Below are positions 20,305 to 29,278 of a stretch of DNA of 44,070 nt, one piece after another; within the stretch, counting starts at the first letter, position 1; every line of letters starts with the position of its first letter. The stretch comes from Arsenophonus sp046530765 (lineage in GTDB: Bacteria > Pseudomonadota > Gammaproteobacteria > Enterobacterales > Enterobacteriaceae): NCBI GenBank assembly GCA_046530765.1, contig JBHEQS010000015.1, positions 1-44,070 on the forward strand, read 5' to 3'. Under the pieces are notes generated by a model. It was not told the origin of the DNA. It ran no database searches and was given only the letters and a program-made list of their open reading frames with translations. A program made the position numbers and the translations under genes.

Positions 20305-20855
20305 CTCAAAGATTTTATTGTTTTAGCAAACTAAATATAATCTTTTTTTTGAAAAAATTATAATAATAATTTATATATAAAAATCGACAAATTAATTCTT
20401 CAGTGTTATGTATCTTTACCGTTTTTAATTCGATATGTATCATTAATAAAATAACTCACATATAAATTATAAAGATTGGTATTGAGTATCAAAAACTTAT
20501 CACATAAAGCACATAAAGCACATAAAGCACATAAATAAATATTAACAATTAACCGTTATCAGTAATATTATCATGCTAACTAAAAATTGATAAGATAACA
20601 TATGAATAATAGGTTTTTATCTAATTAATATTTGTTTATAATAGCGTAACACAATATATGTTTAAACTTAATTTGCTTTTAATAAACATGAATTATTAAA
20701 ATAAACAACTTCATAAGTTGATTTATTGTCAAATGATTTAGTACTAAATTTTAAACATAAAAATATAAGCTACGCAATAAAAATAAACAATAAAACTATA
20801 ATTTCATTTTACTATTAATAAATTAAATTTAATATATCAATATAGTAAGCGTTAA
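20305..20855 (-). pseudogene. mlaD: Remnant of mlaD (MCE-domain substrate-binding subunit)
   Basis: MlaD forms the hexameric MCE ring of the inner-membrane Mla transporter. On the minus strand at 20376-20401 a nearly intact block reads EELICRFLY, matching EDLIGQFLY near the MlaD C-terminus. Just upstream (20409-20430) RIKNGKDT matches ILKDGDTI. The two blocks are in different frames, so there is a frameshift between them. A 9-bp tandem repeat (20501-20536) interrupts the coding region. Bounds are estimated from the usual 183 codons. Confidence 0.75.
20501..20536 (+). repeat. 9-bp tandem repeat, four copies
   Basis: CACATAAAG occurs three times in a row, followed by CACATAAAT. It lies inside the mlaD remnant, so it postdates loss of that gene's function or helped break it. 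Confidence 0.9.
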
Positions 20856-21525
20856 ATCTAAACTAAATATAACTAATTATAAATAAACAATAGCTATAAT
20901 TATTTCTATGATAATCCATTCAGACGCCAGATATTACATATATCATAACAATTAAATAAAAATATAAAACTATATAGTATAAAGCAAATGTCGTAATTTA
21001 ATAAAATAGTTGAGATTATCTATCTTGTTAAAAAGTATATTATATTGTCAAGAAAATAAATTATCAATTATAGTCCAAATCCATGTTTAGCATGTTGATA
21101 CATATAATGTTAATAGTGGCAAAAATTAATGTACCAATGTATATGGATTGATGCTAAAAGATATGGCAATAAATCGACTAAACAGATTAATTTCATTGTT
21201 TCAAAACTAGATATTTTACCTGTTGCTTTCATTAATTATAATTTTATAATTAATGAAAGCAATATCGGTAATCAAATAAAAAATTATAACTATCAGACTT
21301 AATTATATTAAATAATAAAAATATTAAAATTATATCAATACTAGATTCATAACTAAGTATAGTAAGTACTAAATATTCTTATAAAGAATCTTATATATAA
21401 ATAAGTAATCCAAATATAACAATAAAATATATATAAACTTTATTAATTATAAATTTAAATTTAAACAGTAAAATATCGAAATAATAAATATGATACGTGA
21501 CTGGCAATTTCTACTATAATAAAGC
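20856..21525 (-). pseudogene. mlaE: Remnant of mlaE (Mla permease subunit)
   Basis: MlaE is the membrane permease of the Mla ABC transporter. On the minus strand from 21232 downward the sequence reads MKATGKISSFETM, matching MRATEQLSSMEMM; further on (about 21090-21160) it reads INPYTLVH*FLPLLT, matching ISPRFWAGVISLPLLT with one codon lost. These two blocks are the loop and following helix typical of MlaE proteins. The first block remains open for some distance, so erosion is uneven. The location agrees with the predicted place between mlaD and mlaF. A 19-bp perfect inverted repeat (21223-21262) overlaps the MKA codons. Confidence 0.8.
21223..21262. repeat. Perfect 19-bp inverted repeat inside the mlaE remnant
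   Basis: The arm TTGCTTTCATTAATTATAA (21223-21241) is followed by TT and its exact reverse complement. The left arm carries recognisable mlaE codons on the minus strand (Met-Lys-Ala), so the right arm may be a later copy of it. Confidence 0.9.
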
Positions 21526-21529
21526 AAAT

Positions 21530-22365
21530 GATCTTCTAATGCAGATAATGTATTAATTAATGTAATTATATTACAACAATAAACACACTTCATAAATCTC
21601 TGCCAAAACTTAAATTGCAATAGCCAATCTTTGTATAAAATAAAGAAATTAACGTATTAATACATATTTATTTTTGTAAGTACTTTTATATCTTTATAAA
21701 AGATATGTTTCTATTTAAAATAACAAAATTAATATATATTGCGTTATTAAGTTAATTAACAATTTAAATTTAAATTTAAATTTAAATTGTTATCTTACAT
21801 TATTAAATAATATTCTAATCATGAAATTAATTTATTATCAAGAAAAATAAAATGTGTTATATCTACTTTCTACGTAATACATTCAGATAATTTATCTTGT
21901 ATATTATTTAAATAAGCCTCTAAATTATACTATTTCTTCTAATTTTATCATAACAACAATTTTAATAATTTCTGTTTGTAATAAAATATTATAGTGCAAT
22001 CTAAAATAAACATTGTAAAAAAAACATTAATATTAATAAACAAAACATCATAAAATAAAACATCATATTGAAATAATGCACTAATTTATTACTAATGATA
22101 TAAAATTTAGTGTAGATTAGTGTTGAAATATTAATGTTGTAAAAATAAATTTTCACATTGCTTCTATGCGTAATTAGAAATAATTAAACATAGTAAAATT
22201 ATTTTTTAATTATAAATAGTCAAATAATTACAGTAATTTTTATATTTGGATTTCTCAATCAATGTCGATAAAAATTAGATAATAATATTTAATAAAATAT
22301 ATTTTTTTGATCTTTATCATATAATAAAAATATTTCTCATAATAAAAGATATACTTTTTATCTAA
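21530..22365 (-). pseudogene. mlaF: Remnant of mlaF (Mla ATPase subunit)
   Basis: MlaF is the ATP-binding subunit of the Mla transporter. Three ABC motifs are readable on the minus strand in the correct order and spacing. At 22220-22240 the frame reads KITVII*LFIIKK, aligning to the strand and Walker A of MlaF, KITAIMGPSGIGK. At 21871-21894 it reads KLSECIT*K, matching ELSGGMARR (signature). At 21832-21855 it reads HFIFLDN, matching DLIMFDE (Walker B). Glycines of both loops are lost, mostly by single-base changes, and stops interrupt the frame. YrbG, which lies between mlaF and kdsD in E. coli, has at most about 290 nt left and is not readable. Confidence 0.85.
21757..21792. repeat. 36-bp perfect palindrome built on an AATTTA repeat
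   Basis: TAAC, then more than four units of AATTTA (21761-21788), then GTTA form a perfect palindrome with no loop. It lies in the 3' part of the mlaF remnant. Confidence 0.85.
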
Positions 22366-22655
22366 TTATTATTTAATTATATTTGACTATTATAAAAGGT
22401 ATTAGTTGAAAACAATTATACATTTGCTATCAATATTAGTAGTTAAATTATTACTAATTTTTAGTTTTTATTATTGCATCTTCGTTATAAATAAACTCTA
22501 AACTATATAACATTTGAAATATATTATTAATAATACATGTACAATAACATATTAATTGCTGCAATACATTGTAAGTGATATGAAAACAAGTATTAGTAAA
22601 AATATGTTAACTCATATAATTAAATAACTTATATATATAAAATTAGGAAATAAAA

Positions 22656-23624
22656 ATGTCTAAAATTAATTTTCAAAAAACTGCGAAGAAAGTATTAGAT
22701 ATTGAACGTACTGGACTTGAAAATCTAGAGCAATATATTAATGACGATTTTAATCAAGCTTGTGATCTAATTTTTAAATGTGCTGGCAAGGTAGTTGTTA
22801 TGGGAATGGGAAAATCAGGACATATTGGTCGTAAAATTGCAGCTACATTAGCTAGCACAGGAACACCTGCATTTTTTGTTCATCCTGGAGAAGCAAGTCA
22901 TGGCGACTTAGGTATGATTACCAGTAAAGATATCGTACTAGCTATCTCTAACTCTGGTGAATCAAATGAAATATTAGCACTAGTTCCACTATTAAAACGT
23001 CAACACATTACTTTAATTTGTATGACAAAAAACCTTAGTAGTAGTATAGGAGCAGCAGCAGATATTTATCTTTGTATTAAAGTACCACAAGAAGCTTGCC
23101 CATTAGGTCTTGCGCCAACAACAAGTACTACGGCAATGCTTGTGATGGGAGATGCTATAGCCATCTCTTTACTTGAAGCTAGGGGTTTTACAGCTGAAGA
23201 TTTTGCTCTTTCCCATCCAGGTGGTACATTGGGTCGTAAACTTTTATTAAGAGTAAATGATTTGATGCATACAGGAGAAAATATTCCTAATGTCACAAAA
23301 CAGACAATATTGCAGCAAGCATTATTGGAAATTACTAGAAAAAAATTAGGCATGGTAGTAATTTGTGATGAAAAAATGCAAATTGAAGGTATCTTTACAG
23401 ATGGTGATTTACGACGCGTAGTTTCTATGAATACTGAATTAAATAATATAAAAATCGGCAATGTTATGAGGACAAGTAGTATTAGTGTAAAACCTGATAT
23501 GTTAGCGATTGACGCCTTAAATTTAATGCAACACCACAATATTACTTCGTTACTGGTTGCAAAAACAGATATACTTATTGGTGTTATTCATCTACATGAT
23601 CTTTTGAAGGCTGACATAATATAA
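22656..23624 (+). CDS. kdsD: D-arabinose 5-phosphate isomerase KdsD
   Basis: Interconverts D-ribulose 5-phosphate and D-arabinose 5-phosphate, the first step of Kdo synthesis for lipopolysaccharide. The 322-residue protein (E. coli 328) has an N-terminal SIS domain with GMGKSGHIGRKIAATLASTG, HGDLGMIT, ISNSGESNEI and PTTSTTAMLVMGDAIA, followed by a hinge (DFALSHPGGTLGRKLL) and a pair of CBS domains (about 200-322) with GIFTDGDLRR. AGGAAA lies before the ATG. It starts the plus-strand kdsD-(kdsC)-lptC-lptA-lptB block. The next enzyme-coding gene, kdsC, is dead, but the isomerase is intact. Confidence 0.97.
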   Translation: MSKINFQKTAKKVLDIERTGLENLEQYINDDFNQACDLIFKCAGKVVVMGMGKSGHIGRKIAATLASTGTPAFFVHPGEASHGDLGMITSKDIVLAISNSGESNEILALVPLLKRQHITLICMTKNLSSSIGAAADIYLCIKVPQEACPLGLAPTTSTTAMLVMGDAIAISLLEARGFTAEDFALSHPGGTLGRKLLLRVNDLMHTGENIPNVTKQTILQQALLEITRKKLGMVVICDEKMQIEGIFTDGDLRRVVSMNTELNNIKIGNVMRTSSISVKPDMLAIDALNLMQHHNITSLLVAKTDILIGVIHLHDLLKADII

Positions 23625-23639
23625 TTATTAGAAGTAATA

Positions 23640-24130
23640 TATAAATCATCATAATTAAATAACGATCTTATTATGGTATAACAAAACAACACATTATTAA
23701 AAGAGTATCTAATAAATTACTAATTTATAATGTTAATAGTGTTGCATAATAAATAAATTACTTTTATATATAAAATAATTCTGAACAATTAAAACGTTTA
23801 ATTAGTAGAATAATTGCTAAATTAGTTATTTACTAATATATGAAATAAGGTCAATATTATTATAGAAAATAAATATAAATTATTGTAATATTAAGTTTAT
23901 GTACTTGATATTAGTTATCTTTATAAATAGTAGATTAAAAATAGTTTATAATGATCTTGTCTCTCTATTAAAATAAAATAGGAATAAATTTCTTATGTTA
24001 ATTATTATGTAATGACTATCCTGTTATATTTATAAAAAGTAGTTTCATTTGAGAAATATAATGAGAAGAAAACATTGTTAATTAAATTACATTATATTAC
24101 ATATAAACAAAATAAAAGGTACAGTACATA
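23640..24130 (+). pseudogene. kdsC: Remnant of kdsC (Kdo-8-phosphate phosphatase)
   Basis: KdsC is the HAD phosphatase that removes phosphate from Kdo 8-phosphate. Several blocks line up in order. At 23717-23761 the frame reads LLIYNVNSVA**INY, matching LLILDVDGVLSDGLIY; both catalytic aspartates (D-x-D) became asparagine. Next, around 23790-23815, SEQLKRLISR matches GEELKAFNVR. At about 23861 Y-R-K sits at YQGQ, and 89 nt later (84 expected) NDLVSLLK matches GDDLIDWPVMEK. CNDYPVI near 24025 fits ADAHPLL. Stops and frameshifts are present throughout. The gap between kdsD and lptC (583 nt) equals a full kdsC, so it decayed without much deletion. Confidence 0.9.
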
Positions 24131-24207
24131 AAGTTTATAATCTAATACATTTTCCTAAATAAGTAAGATATAAAATATCTAAGACATATCAATATTGGTA
24201 AAACTGA

Positions 24208-24804
24208 ATGAAAATAAACAAATTTAAACTTTGTCTTAACATTATATTAATGCTAATAGTTATATCTCTTATTGGGTGGAACTTTAATAATTTTGAACAA
24301 ACAAAATCATCAAAGTTGTTTCATGATAGTCAAGCAAATTATCAATCTAGCAATGCTATTATTTATATTTACGATCTAATGGGAAAGTTATCTTATAAAT
24401 TGAAGACTGATGAAACAAAGTACTTTTCTATTAATAAAATCAGCTATTTCATTAATCCAATATTAACAACTTATGATAGAAAGGCTGTTCCTGCTTGGCT
24501 CATACGCGCCAATAAAGCTAAGCTAACGAATGATAATATACTATATCTATATGGCAATGTTCAAATAAATAACTTAAATTCAAGTTCAGATTTACAACAA
24601 ATTTTAACTGAAAATGCTATAATCGATCTAATTACTCAAGATGTTTCATCAAATAATAAAGTTACTGCGATTGGGATTAGTTTACGATCAGTAGGAATGA
24701 AAATGCGCGGTAATATGAGAATGTGTATTGCAGAATTAATTGAAGATGTTAAAACTTATTATGAAATACAAAACAATAAAATAGATTCAAAGAGAAACAA
24801 TTGA
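24208..24804 (+). CDS. lptC: LPS export protein LptC
   Basis: LptC is the bitopic inner-membrane protein that receives LPS from the LptB2FG transporter and passes it to LptA. The 198-residue protein has one N-terminal transmembrane helix (about residues 8-24) and a periplasmic beta-jellyroll. Characteristic segments are ILTTYDRKAVPAW, NKAKLTNDNILYLYGNVQ, NAIIDLITQDVSSNN and VGMKMRGNMR, ending near TYYEIQNNK, all close to E. coli LptC (191 residues). The region before the ATG has no strong Shine-Dalgarno sequence. Its stop is one nucleotide before the lptA start, so the two are translationally linked. Confidence 0.95.
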   Translation: MKINKFKLCLNIILMLIVISLIGWNFNNFEQTKSSKLFHDSQANYQSSNAIIYIYDLMGKLSYKLKTDETKYFSINKISYFINPILTTYDRKAVPAWLIRANKAKLTNDNILYLYGNVQINNLNSSSDLQQILTENAIIDLITQDVSSNNKVTAIGISLRSVGMKMRGNMRMCIAELIEDVKTYYEIQNNKIDSKRNN

Positions 24805-24805
24805 A

Positions 24806-25321
24806 ATGATATTATCGAAAAAGATATTAATTAATTTAATACTTACTATATTAATATTAATATTAAACTTGCAAGCATTTTCTATGAAAAGTGATTTTCA
24901 ACAACCAATCAAAATTAATTCAGTCAAACAATCACTTGATTTAAAAAAAAATATTACTACATTTATAAAAAATATTGTTATAAAACAAGGAACTATAGAA
25001 GTAAAAGCCGATAAAGTTCTTCTTATTCATCCAAATGGAAATACTAAAAAAATTATTGTAGAGGCATATGGTTCGCCAGCGACTTTCTATCAATTACAAG
25101 ATAATGGTAAATCAATAAAATGTTATAGTGATAAAATATACTATGAACTAGAGAAAGAGCTAATTATTCTAAGTGGTAACGCATACTTTGAACAGCTAGA
25201 TAGCAATATTAAAGCTGATAAAATTACGTATTTAATAGCAACTAAAAAAATGGAAGCTTTTAGTAATAAAGGAAAACTAGTAACAACAATATTGTCACCT
25301 TCCAAATTACAAGATCCTTAG
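24806..25321 (+). CDS. lptA: Periplasmic LPS bridge protein LptA
   Basis: LptA polymerises head-to-tail into the bridge carrying LPS across the periplasm to LptD/E. The 171-residue protein has a signal peptide with hydrophobic core at about residues 7-22 and cleavage probably after LQAFS. The OstA/LptA beta-jellyroll shows FQQPIKINSVKQSLDL, IVIKQGTIEVKADKVLL, PATFYQLQDNGK, LSGNAYFEQLDSNIKADK and TTILSPSKLQD. E. coli has 185 residues; the charged C-terminal tail is shorter here. The start lies one nucleotide after lptC and 37 nt separate it from lptB. Confidence 0.95.
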   Translation: MILSKKILINLILTILILILNLQAFSMKSDFQQPIKINSVKQSLDLKKNITTFIKNIVIKQGTIEVKADKVLLIHPNGNTKKIIVEAYGSPATFYQLQDNGKSIKCYSDKIYYELEKELIILSGNAYFEQLDSNIKADKITYLIATKKMEAFSNKGKLVTTILSPSKLQDP

Positions 25322-25358
25322 AAAAAATACAAATAATTAGAATGGTAAATAATACAAA

Positions 25359-26084
25359 ATGTCTAAATTAACAGTAAAAAATTTAGCGAAAATATATAAA
25401 AATCGTAAAGTTGTTAAAGACGTTAGCTTAGAAGTCAGTTCAGGTGAAATAGTTGGTTTGCTTGGACCAAATGGTGCTGGCAAAACGACAACATTTTATA
25501 TGGTTGTTGGCATTATAACACTAGATACCGGAAAAATTGCTATAGATAATGAAGATATTAGTTTGCTACCTCTTCATAAACGTGCCAGAAAAGGAATAAG
25601 CTACTTGCCGCAAGAAACTTCTATATTTCGACGACTAAATATTTACGATAACTTAATGGCAATATTAGAAATTCGAAAAGATTTAACATTTGTAAAAAAA
25701 CAGGAACTAGCTGAAGAATTAATGAAAGAGTTTAATATTGCTCATTTAAGAAATAATCTTGGTCGATCTCTTTCTGGTGGAGAGTGTCGGCGTGTAGAAA
25801 TAGCTCGTGCATTAGCCTCTAATCCTAAATTTATTCTTTTAGATGAACCTTTTGCCGGTGTTGATCCAATTTCAGTATTGGATATAAAAAAAATAATTCA
25901 ACACTTGAGAGATTACGGATTAGGAGTGCTAATAACTGATCACAACGTTAGAGAAACATTAAATGTCTGTGAGCGCGCCTACATTGTAAATCAAGGTAAT
26001 ATTATTGCTCATGGATCTCCTAAAATAATTTTAGAAAACGAGCAAGTCAAACGTGTCTATCTTGGAGAAAATTTTCGCCTATAA
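25359..26084 (+). CDS. lptB: LPS export ABC transporter ATPase LptB
   Basis: Cytoplasmic ATPase that powers extraction of LPS from the inner membrane with LptF and LptG. The 241 residues match E. coli. Motifs in order: Walker A GPNGAGKTT (about 36-44), Q-loop YLPQE, signature LSGGECRR, Walker B FILLDEPFAGVDP, and the switch histidine in LITDHNVRE. It forms an operon with lptC and lptA. In E. coli rpoN follows 48 nt downstream; here only rpoN remains are visible. Its persistence with lptA, lptC and kdsD argues that this organism still exports LPS. Confidence 0.97.
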   Translation: MSKLTVKNLAKIYKNRKVVKDVSLEVSSGEIVGLLGPNGAGKTTTFYMVVGIITLDTGKIAIDNEDISLLPLHKRARKGISYLPQETSIFRRLNIYDNLMAILEIRKDLTFVKKQELAEELMKEFNIAHLRNNLGRSLSGGECRRVEIARALASNPKFILLDEPFAGVDPISVLDIKKIIQHLRDYGLGVLITDHNVRETLNVCERAYIVNQGNIIAHGSPKIILENEQVKRVYLGENFRL

Positions 26085-26129
26085 TAATAACTAATTAAAG
26101 TTTATTAATTTTCATTATCTTACTTAAAA

Positions 26130-27560
26130 TAAGAATAGTATGGCATAATTTTATTAAACACTATTTGAAACTTTAGCTTAATTATCAATTAAATAATAAG
26201 ATATTGGTTTATTTGAATATTTCAAGATTAAAGATTAATTTAGGAAATTACTAAAATTAATTATTTTTAAAATAAAAGAATCTATGTCAAAAACTAAAAT
26301 ATTTGATATTAACTATGATGAGACAGAAAATTAGACATTTTAAAATAATCAGATATAACAATTTTCTTAAAACTATCTTTAGATTTTAACTTTAGAAAAT
26401 TATACTTTATACATCATTAGGCATTTGGCCTAACAAATACTTTTGTCATAAAATAACTTATTCTATATATAAATAATAAGTATTATAATATCATAAATTT
26501 TTTAAACTTATTTATTATATCATAATTATTAACATCTTTTTACTAAAACAAATATATTATATTTAGGTATAAATTATTGATAATGTCAAGCATTTCTAAT
26601 ATTTAATTTATACTATTAAAAATATTTATATCAATTTAGTACTAACAAATATTATTTGTGATGAATTTAAACTTTTTTAAAAAAAACAGATATAATATTA
26701 GAATGATATCATAGAAAAAATTAAAAATTACTTAATTATTTATATTTTTTAAAGGTTCTTGTTTATTTTTATACAAAATATAATTGTATGATTAAATATT
26801 ACATTAAATTTAATGAATTAAGAAATGTTACACTATATATTTTTACAAAAATAAATAACTAATAAATATATAATTACTAAAAGTAATACTAAATAGCTAA
26901 ATAATTTATTAAGTAATAATAAAATAATATTCATCTTATTATAGATAAACACCATGATGATAAAAACAAGAAATTTATATGTAATAAGCTTTAAAAATTA
27001 AATTCTTAATAAAAATCTTGAAATATAAAACAAAACTTTATTAAAAGTTAATAAATATACTATATAGAATTTTAAAAATTAATTTGAACGTATTAAAAAT
27101 ATACAAAACCTATTCTATTAATGGTATTATTTATATGATTAATATATACAAGACGATTATTATTGTAATAAGTAGAAAATATTTTCATAACTCAATACTA
27201 TTTAATTTGAAATACTATTATTTAGCAATATATATTTATATTAATGCTTAAAATTTATTTTATCATTATATGCAATATAAAAACTTATCATAATATAAAA
27301 TATTAAAAAAGTATTGAGTGATAATATAAATTAGCTAACATAGTAACAAAATATAATATTTAAATTTATAATGATCAGTTTTTAATGCTGAGATTTTTAT
27401 AAATTTATTATACTATAAATCGATAACAATAATTAATTTAAATTAACTAATAATGAAATTATATTAAATTTTAAATTACTAATTAAAATATTAAATTATA
27501 GAAGTAGTAGTATAAACTTTAAACTATAAAAAAATTATTGAAAATTTAAATAGTTTTTAA
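26130..27560 (+). pseudogene. rpoN: Remnant of rpoN (sigma-54)
   Basis: RpoN is the alternative sigma factor for nitrogen and other activator-dependent promoters. At 26200-26223 the frame reads DIGLFEYF, aligning codon for codon to AIRLLQLS of the N-terminal activator-binding region, most codons differing by one base; KIKD* follows at the place of TLELQ. The block starts within about 5 nt of the position expected from the E. coli lptB-rpoN spacing. The rest is unreadable to me, including the RpoN box. The lptB-rapZ gap (2.3 kb) equals rpoN plus hpf plus ptsN, and the other two are also found. Confidence 0.6.
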
Positions 27561-27569
27561 CTATATAAA

Positions 27570-27885
27570 TGATATGTATTTAAAAATTTAGAAATTTAAT
27601 CAAATTTATAAAGTACGTGTAAGAAATAAATGAAACAGAACTTAATTCTTATTTTTAATAAAACTATATTGTGTGACTTATTTATATCATAATAGAAAAA
27701 ATAATAAGTTAATTTACTAATTAAAAATAAAAAATAAAGTGTTATTAATTAATATTATTAATAATATTACAATATGACACTAAATATAAATTGTCGATGA
27801 CAATATTATTTATGTAAGATATATATCTGCTATAATTATACTCAGGAAACAGATTTAATGGAACAGTAAAAAATTATTATTAAAT
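27570..27885 (+). pseudogene. hpf: Remnant of hpf (hibernation promoting factor)
   Basis: Hpf dimerises ribosomes in stationary phase. Around 27820-27865 the codons for D-I-Y-S-A-I and later R-K-Q-I align to DMYAAIDGLIDKLARQL after loss of one T, and just before (27785-27808) the sequence fits the HASAEGQ segment. No frame is open. The order rpoN-hpf-ptsN-rapZ is as in E. coli and the distance to the ptsN remnant is right. The alignment is short and low in identity, so synteny carries much of the weight. Confidence 0.5.
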
Positions 27886-27889
27886 TCAA

Positions 27890-28291
27890 TTGTTAACATC
27901 ATAACGTACACTAAATAATGTATATTGTACTAAAAAAACTAACGACAGGTATTATAAATAAATTTGAAGGTATTTAACTGAATATACATAAAAATCTTAT
28001 GTTTATTAATTATTAACAAGTATAATAGTAGTCGATACTTGTATAGAAACACATATTATAATACAACGTGAAAATTAAATAAAAATAATTAATACTACTT
28101 AGTGGTAGTTTTCTTTAATTTAAATGAACATATTAATTTTAATTAATATTGATAATAGGTAAGTTGATTTATTATTTGTATTATTAATATTATTAATTAA
28201 ATTCAAAACACGTTTACATACACTATTTTTAATTATTAAGCGGTTGTCTAATGAAAACATATGTCGTAGTTTACGTTTGTTGGAAAACTAG
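27890..28291 (+). pseudogene. ptsN: Remnant of ptsN (EIIA-Ntr), C-terminus well preserved
   Basis: PtsN is the terminal phosphoacceptor of the nitrogen PTS. Around 28036-28082 the frame reads TCIETHIIIQREN*, aligning to TGIGNGIAIPHGKL; the phospho-accepting His has become Arg. By contrast 28205-28291 stays open and reads KTRLHTLFLIIKRL followed by SNENICRSLRLLEN and a stop, nearly identical in pattern to KTHLHTLSLVAKRL and ADKTICRRLRAAQS. The old gene ends about 100 nt before rapZ. The uneven decay suggests either that the last part is kept for a reason, such as a rapZ promoter, or chance. Confidence 0.88.
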
Positions 28292-28388
28292 CAAATAACT
28301 TTATAAAATTATTACTAAATAAGCATTCTTGAAAATATATGATCAAAATAATAGTTTTCATTGCAAAGAAAGCAAAGTGGTTTTAGTT

Positions 28389-29243
28389 ATGATGCTGGTG
28401 ATAGTCAGTGGCCGCTCTGGTTCAGGAAAATCTGTTGCTCTGCGAGCACTAGAAGACATGGGTTTTTATTGTGTTGATAATTTACCTGTTATTCTGTTGC
28501 CGGAATTAGCAAACATGTTAGCCAAACGACAAACTTCTGCTGCAGTGAGCATTGATGTTCGTAACATGCCAGAGAATCCTGCAATTTTTGAAAAAGCAGT
28601 AAGGAATTTACCTACTAGTTTTTCACCGCAACTACTTTTTCTCCATGCAAGCCGTAATGTACTTATTAGAAGATATAGTGATACTCGCCGTTTACATCCA
28701 CTTTCTACTAGAAACTTATCATTAGAAAGTGCTATTGACGAAGAAAATAATTTATTAGAACCGCTACTATCAAGAGCTGATTTGTTTATTGATACATCTG
28801 AAATGTCAGTGCATGAATTAGCTGAAATTCTTAGATCTCGTCTATTAGGAAAACGTGAACGCGAATTAACTATTGTATTCGAATCGTTTGGTTTTAAACA
28901 TGGCATTCCAATTGGTGCAGATTATGTATTTGATGTACGATTTTTACCAAATCCACATTGGAATCCAAAATTACGACCTATGACAGGTCTAGACAGAATG
29001 GTCGCAAAGTTTCTTGAGAGACATACAGAAGTGCATAATTTTATTTATCAAACAAGGAGTTATCTTGAATTATGGTTACCAATGTTGGAATCTAATAACC
29101 GCAGTTATTTAACAATTGCCATAGGTTGCACAGGAGGAAAGCACCGTTCAGTTTATGTTGCAGAGCAATTAGCTAATTACTTCAGATCAAGAGGAAAAAA
29201 CATTCAATCTAGGCATCGAACATTAGAAAAGAGAAAATTATAA
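28389..29243 (+). CDS. rapZ: RNase adapter protein RapZ
   Basis: RapZ binds the small RNA GlmZ and hands it to RNase E, tuning GlmS and thereby amino-sugar supply for wall and LPS; it also senses glucosamine-6-phosphate. The ATG at 28389 gives 284 residues, exactly the E. coli length, beginning MMLVIVSGRSGSGKSVALRA with Walker A GRSGSGKS; 20 in-frame codons upstream look like non-coding sequence. Other signatures are FYCVDNLPV, DTRRLHPLS, FGFKHGIP, FDVRFLPNPHW and, in the C-terminal domain, IGCTGGKHRSVYVAE; the basic C-terminus SRHRTLEKRK that binds RNA is intact. All four gene neighbours of its old operon are decayed, so it is retained for itself. Confidence 0.97.
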   Translation: MMLVIVSGRSGSGKSVALRALEDMGFYCVDNLPVILLPELANMLAKRQTSAAVSIDVRNMPENPAIFEKAVRNLPTSFSPQLLFLHASRNVLIRRYSDTRRLHPLSTRNLSLESAIDEENNLLEPLLSRADLFIDTSEMSVHELAEILRSRLLGKRERELTIVFESFGFKHGIPIGADYVFDVRFLPNPHWNPKLRPMTGLDRMVAKFLERHTEVHNFIYQTRSYLELWLPMLESNNRSYLTIAIGCTGGKHRSVYVAEQLANYFRSRGKNIQSRHRTLEKRKL

Positions 29244-29260
29244 CTGTATATTATATACAG
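29244..29260 (+). terminator. Short hairpin directly after rapZ
   Basis: CTGTATA, loop TTA, TATACAG begins at the base after the rapZ stop codon. The 7-bp stem has few G-C pairs and no long T run, so termination activity is uncertain. Confidence 0.4.
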
Positions 29261-29278
29261 TATCATTATAAAAATTAA

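Noticed and set aside
20501..20536. CRISPR-like short regular repeat
   Set aside because: The 9-bp units are directly tandem without spacers, so it is a simple repeat.
23066..23539. 157-codon minus-strand open frame
   Set aside because: Complete antisense shadow of kdsD, which is certain from its sequence.
28329..28388. A 20-residue N-terminal extension of RapZ
   Set aside because: No similarity to the family, and the ATG at 28389 gives exactly the E. coli length and start.
28466..28906. 146-codon minus-strand open frame
   Set aside because: Antisense shadow of rapZ.
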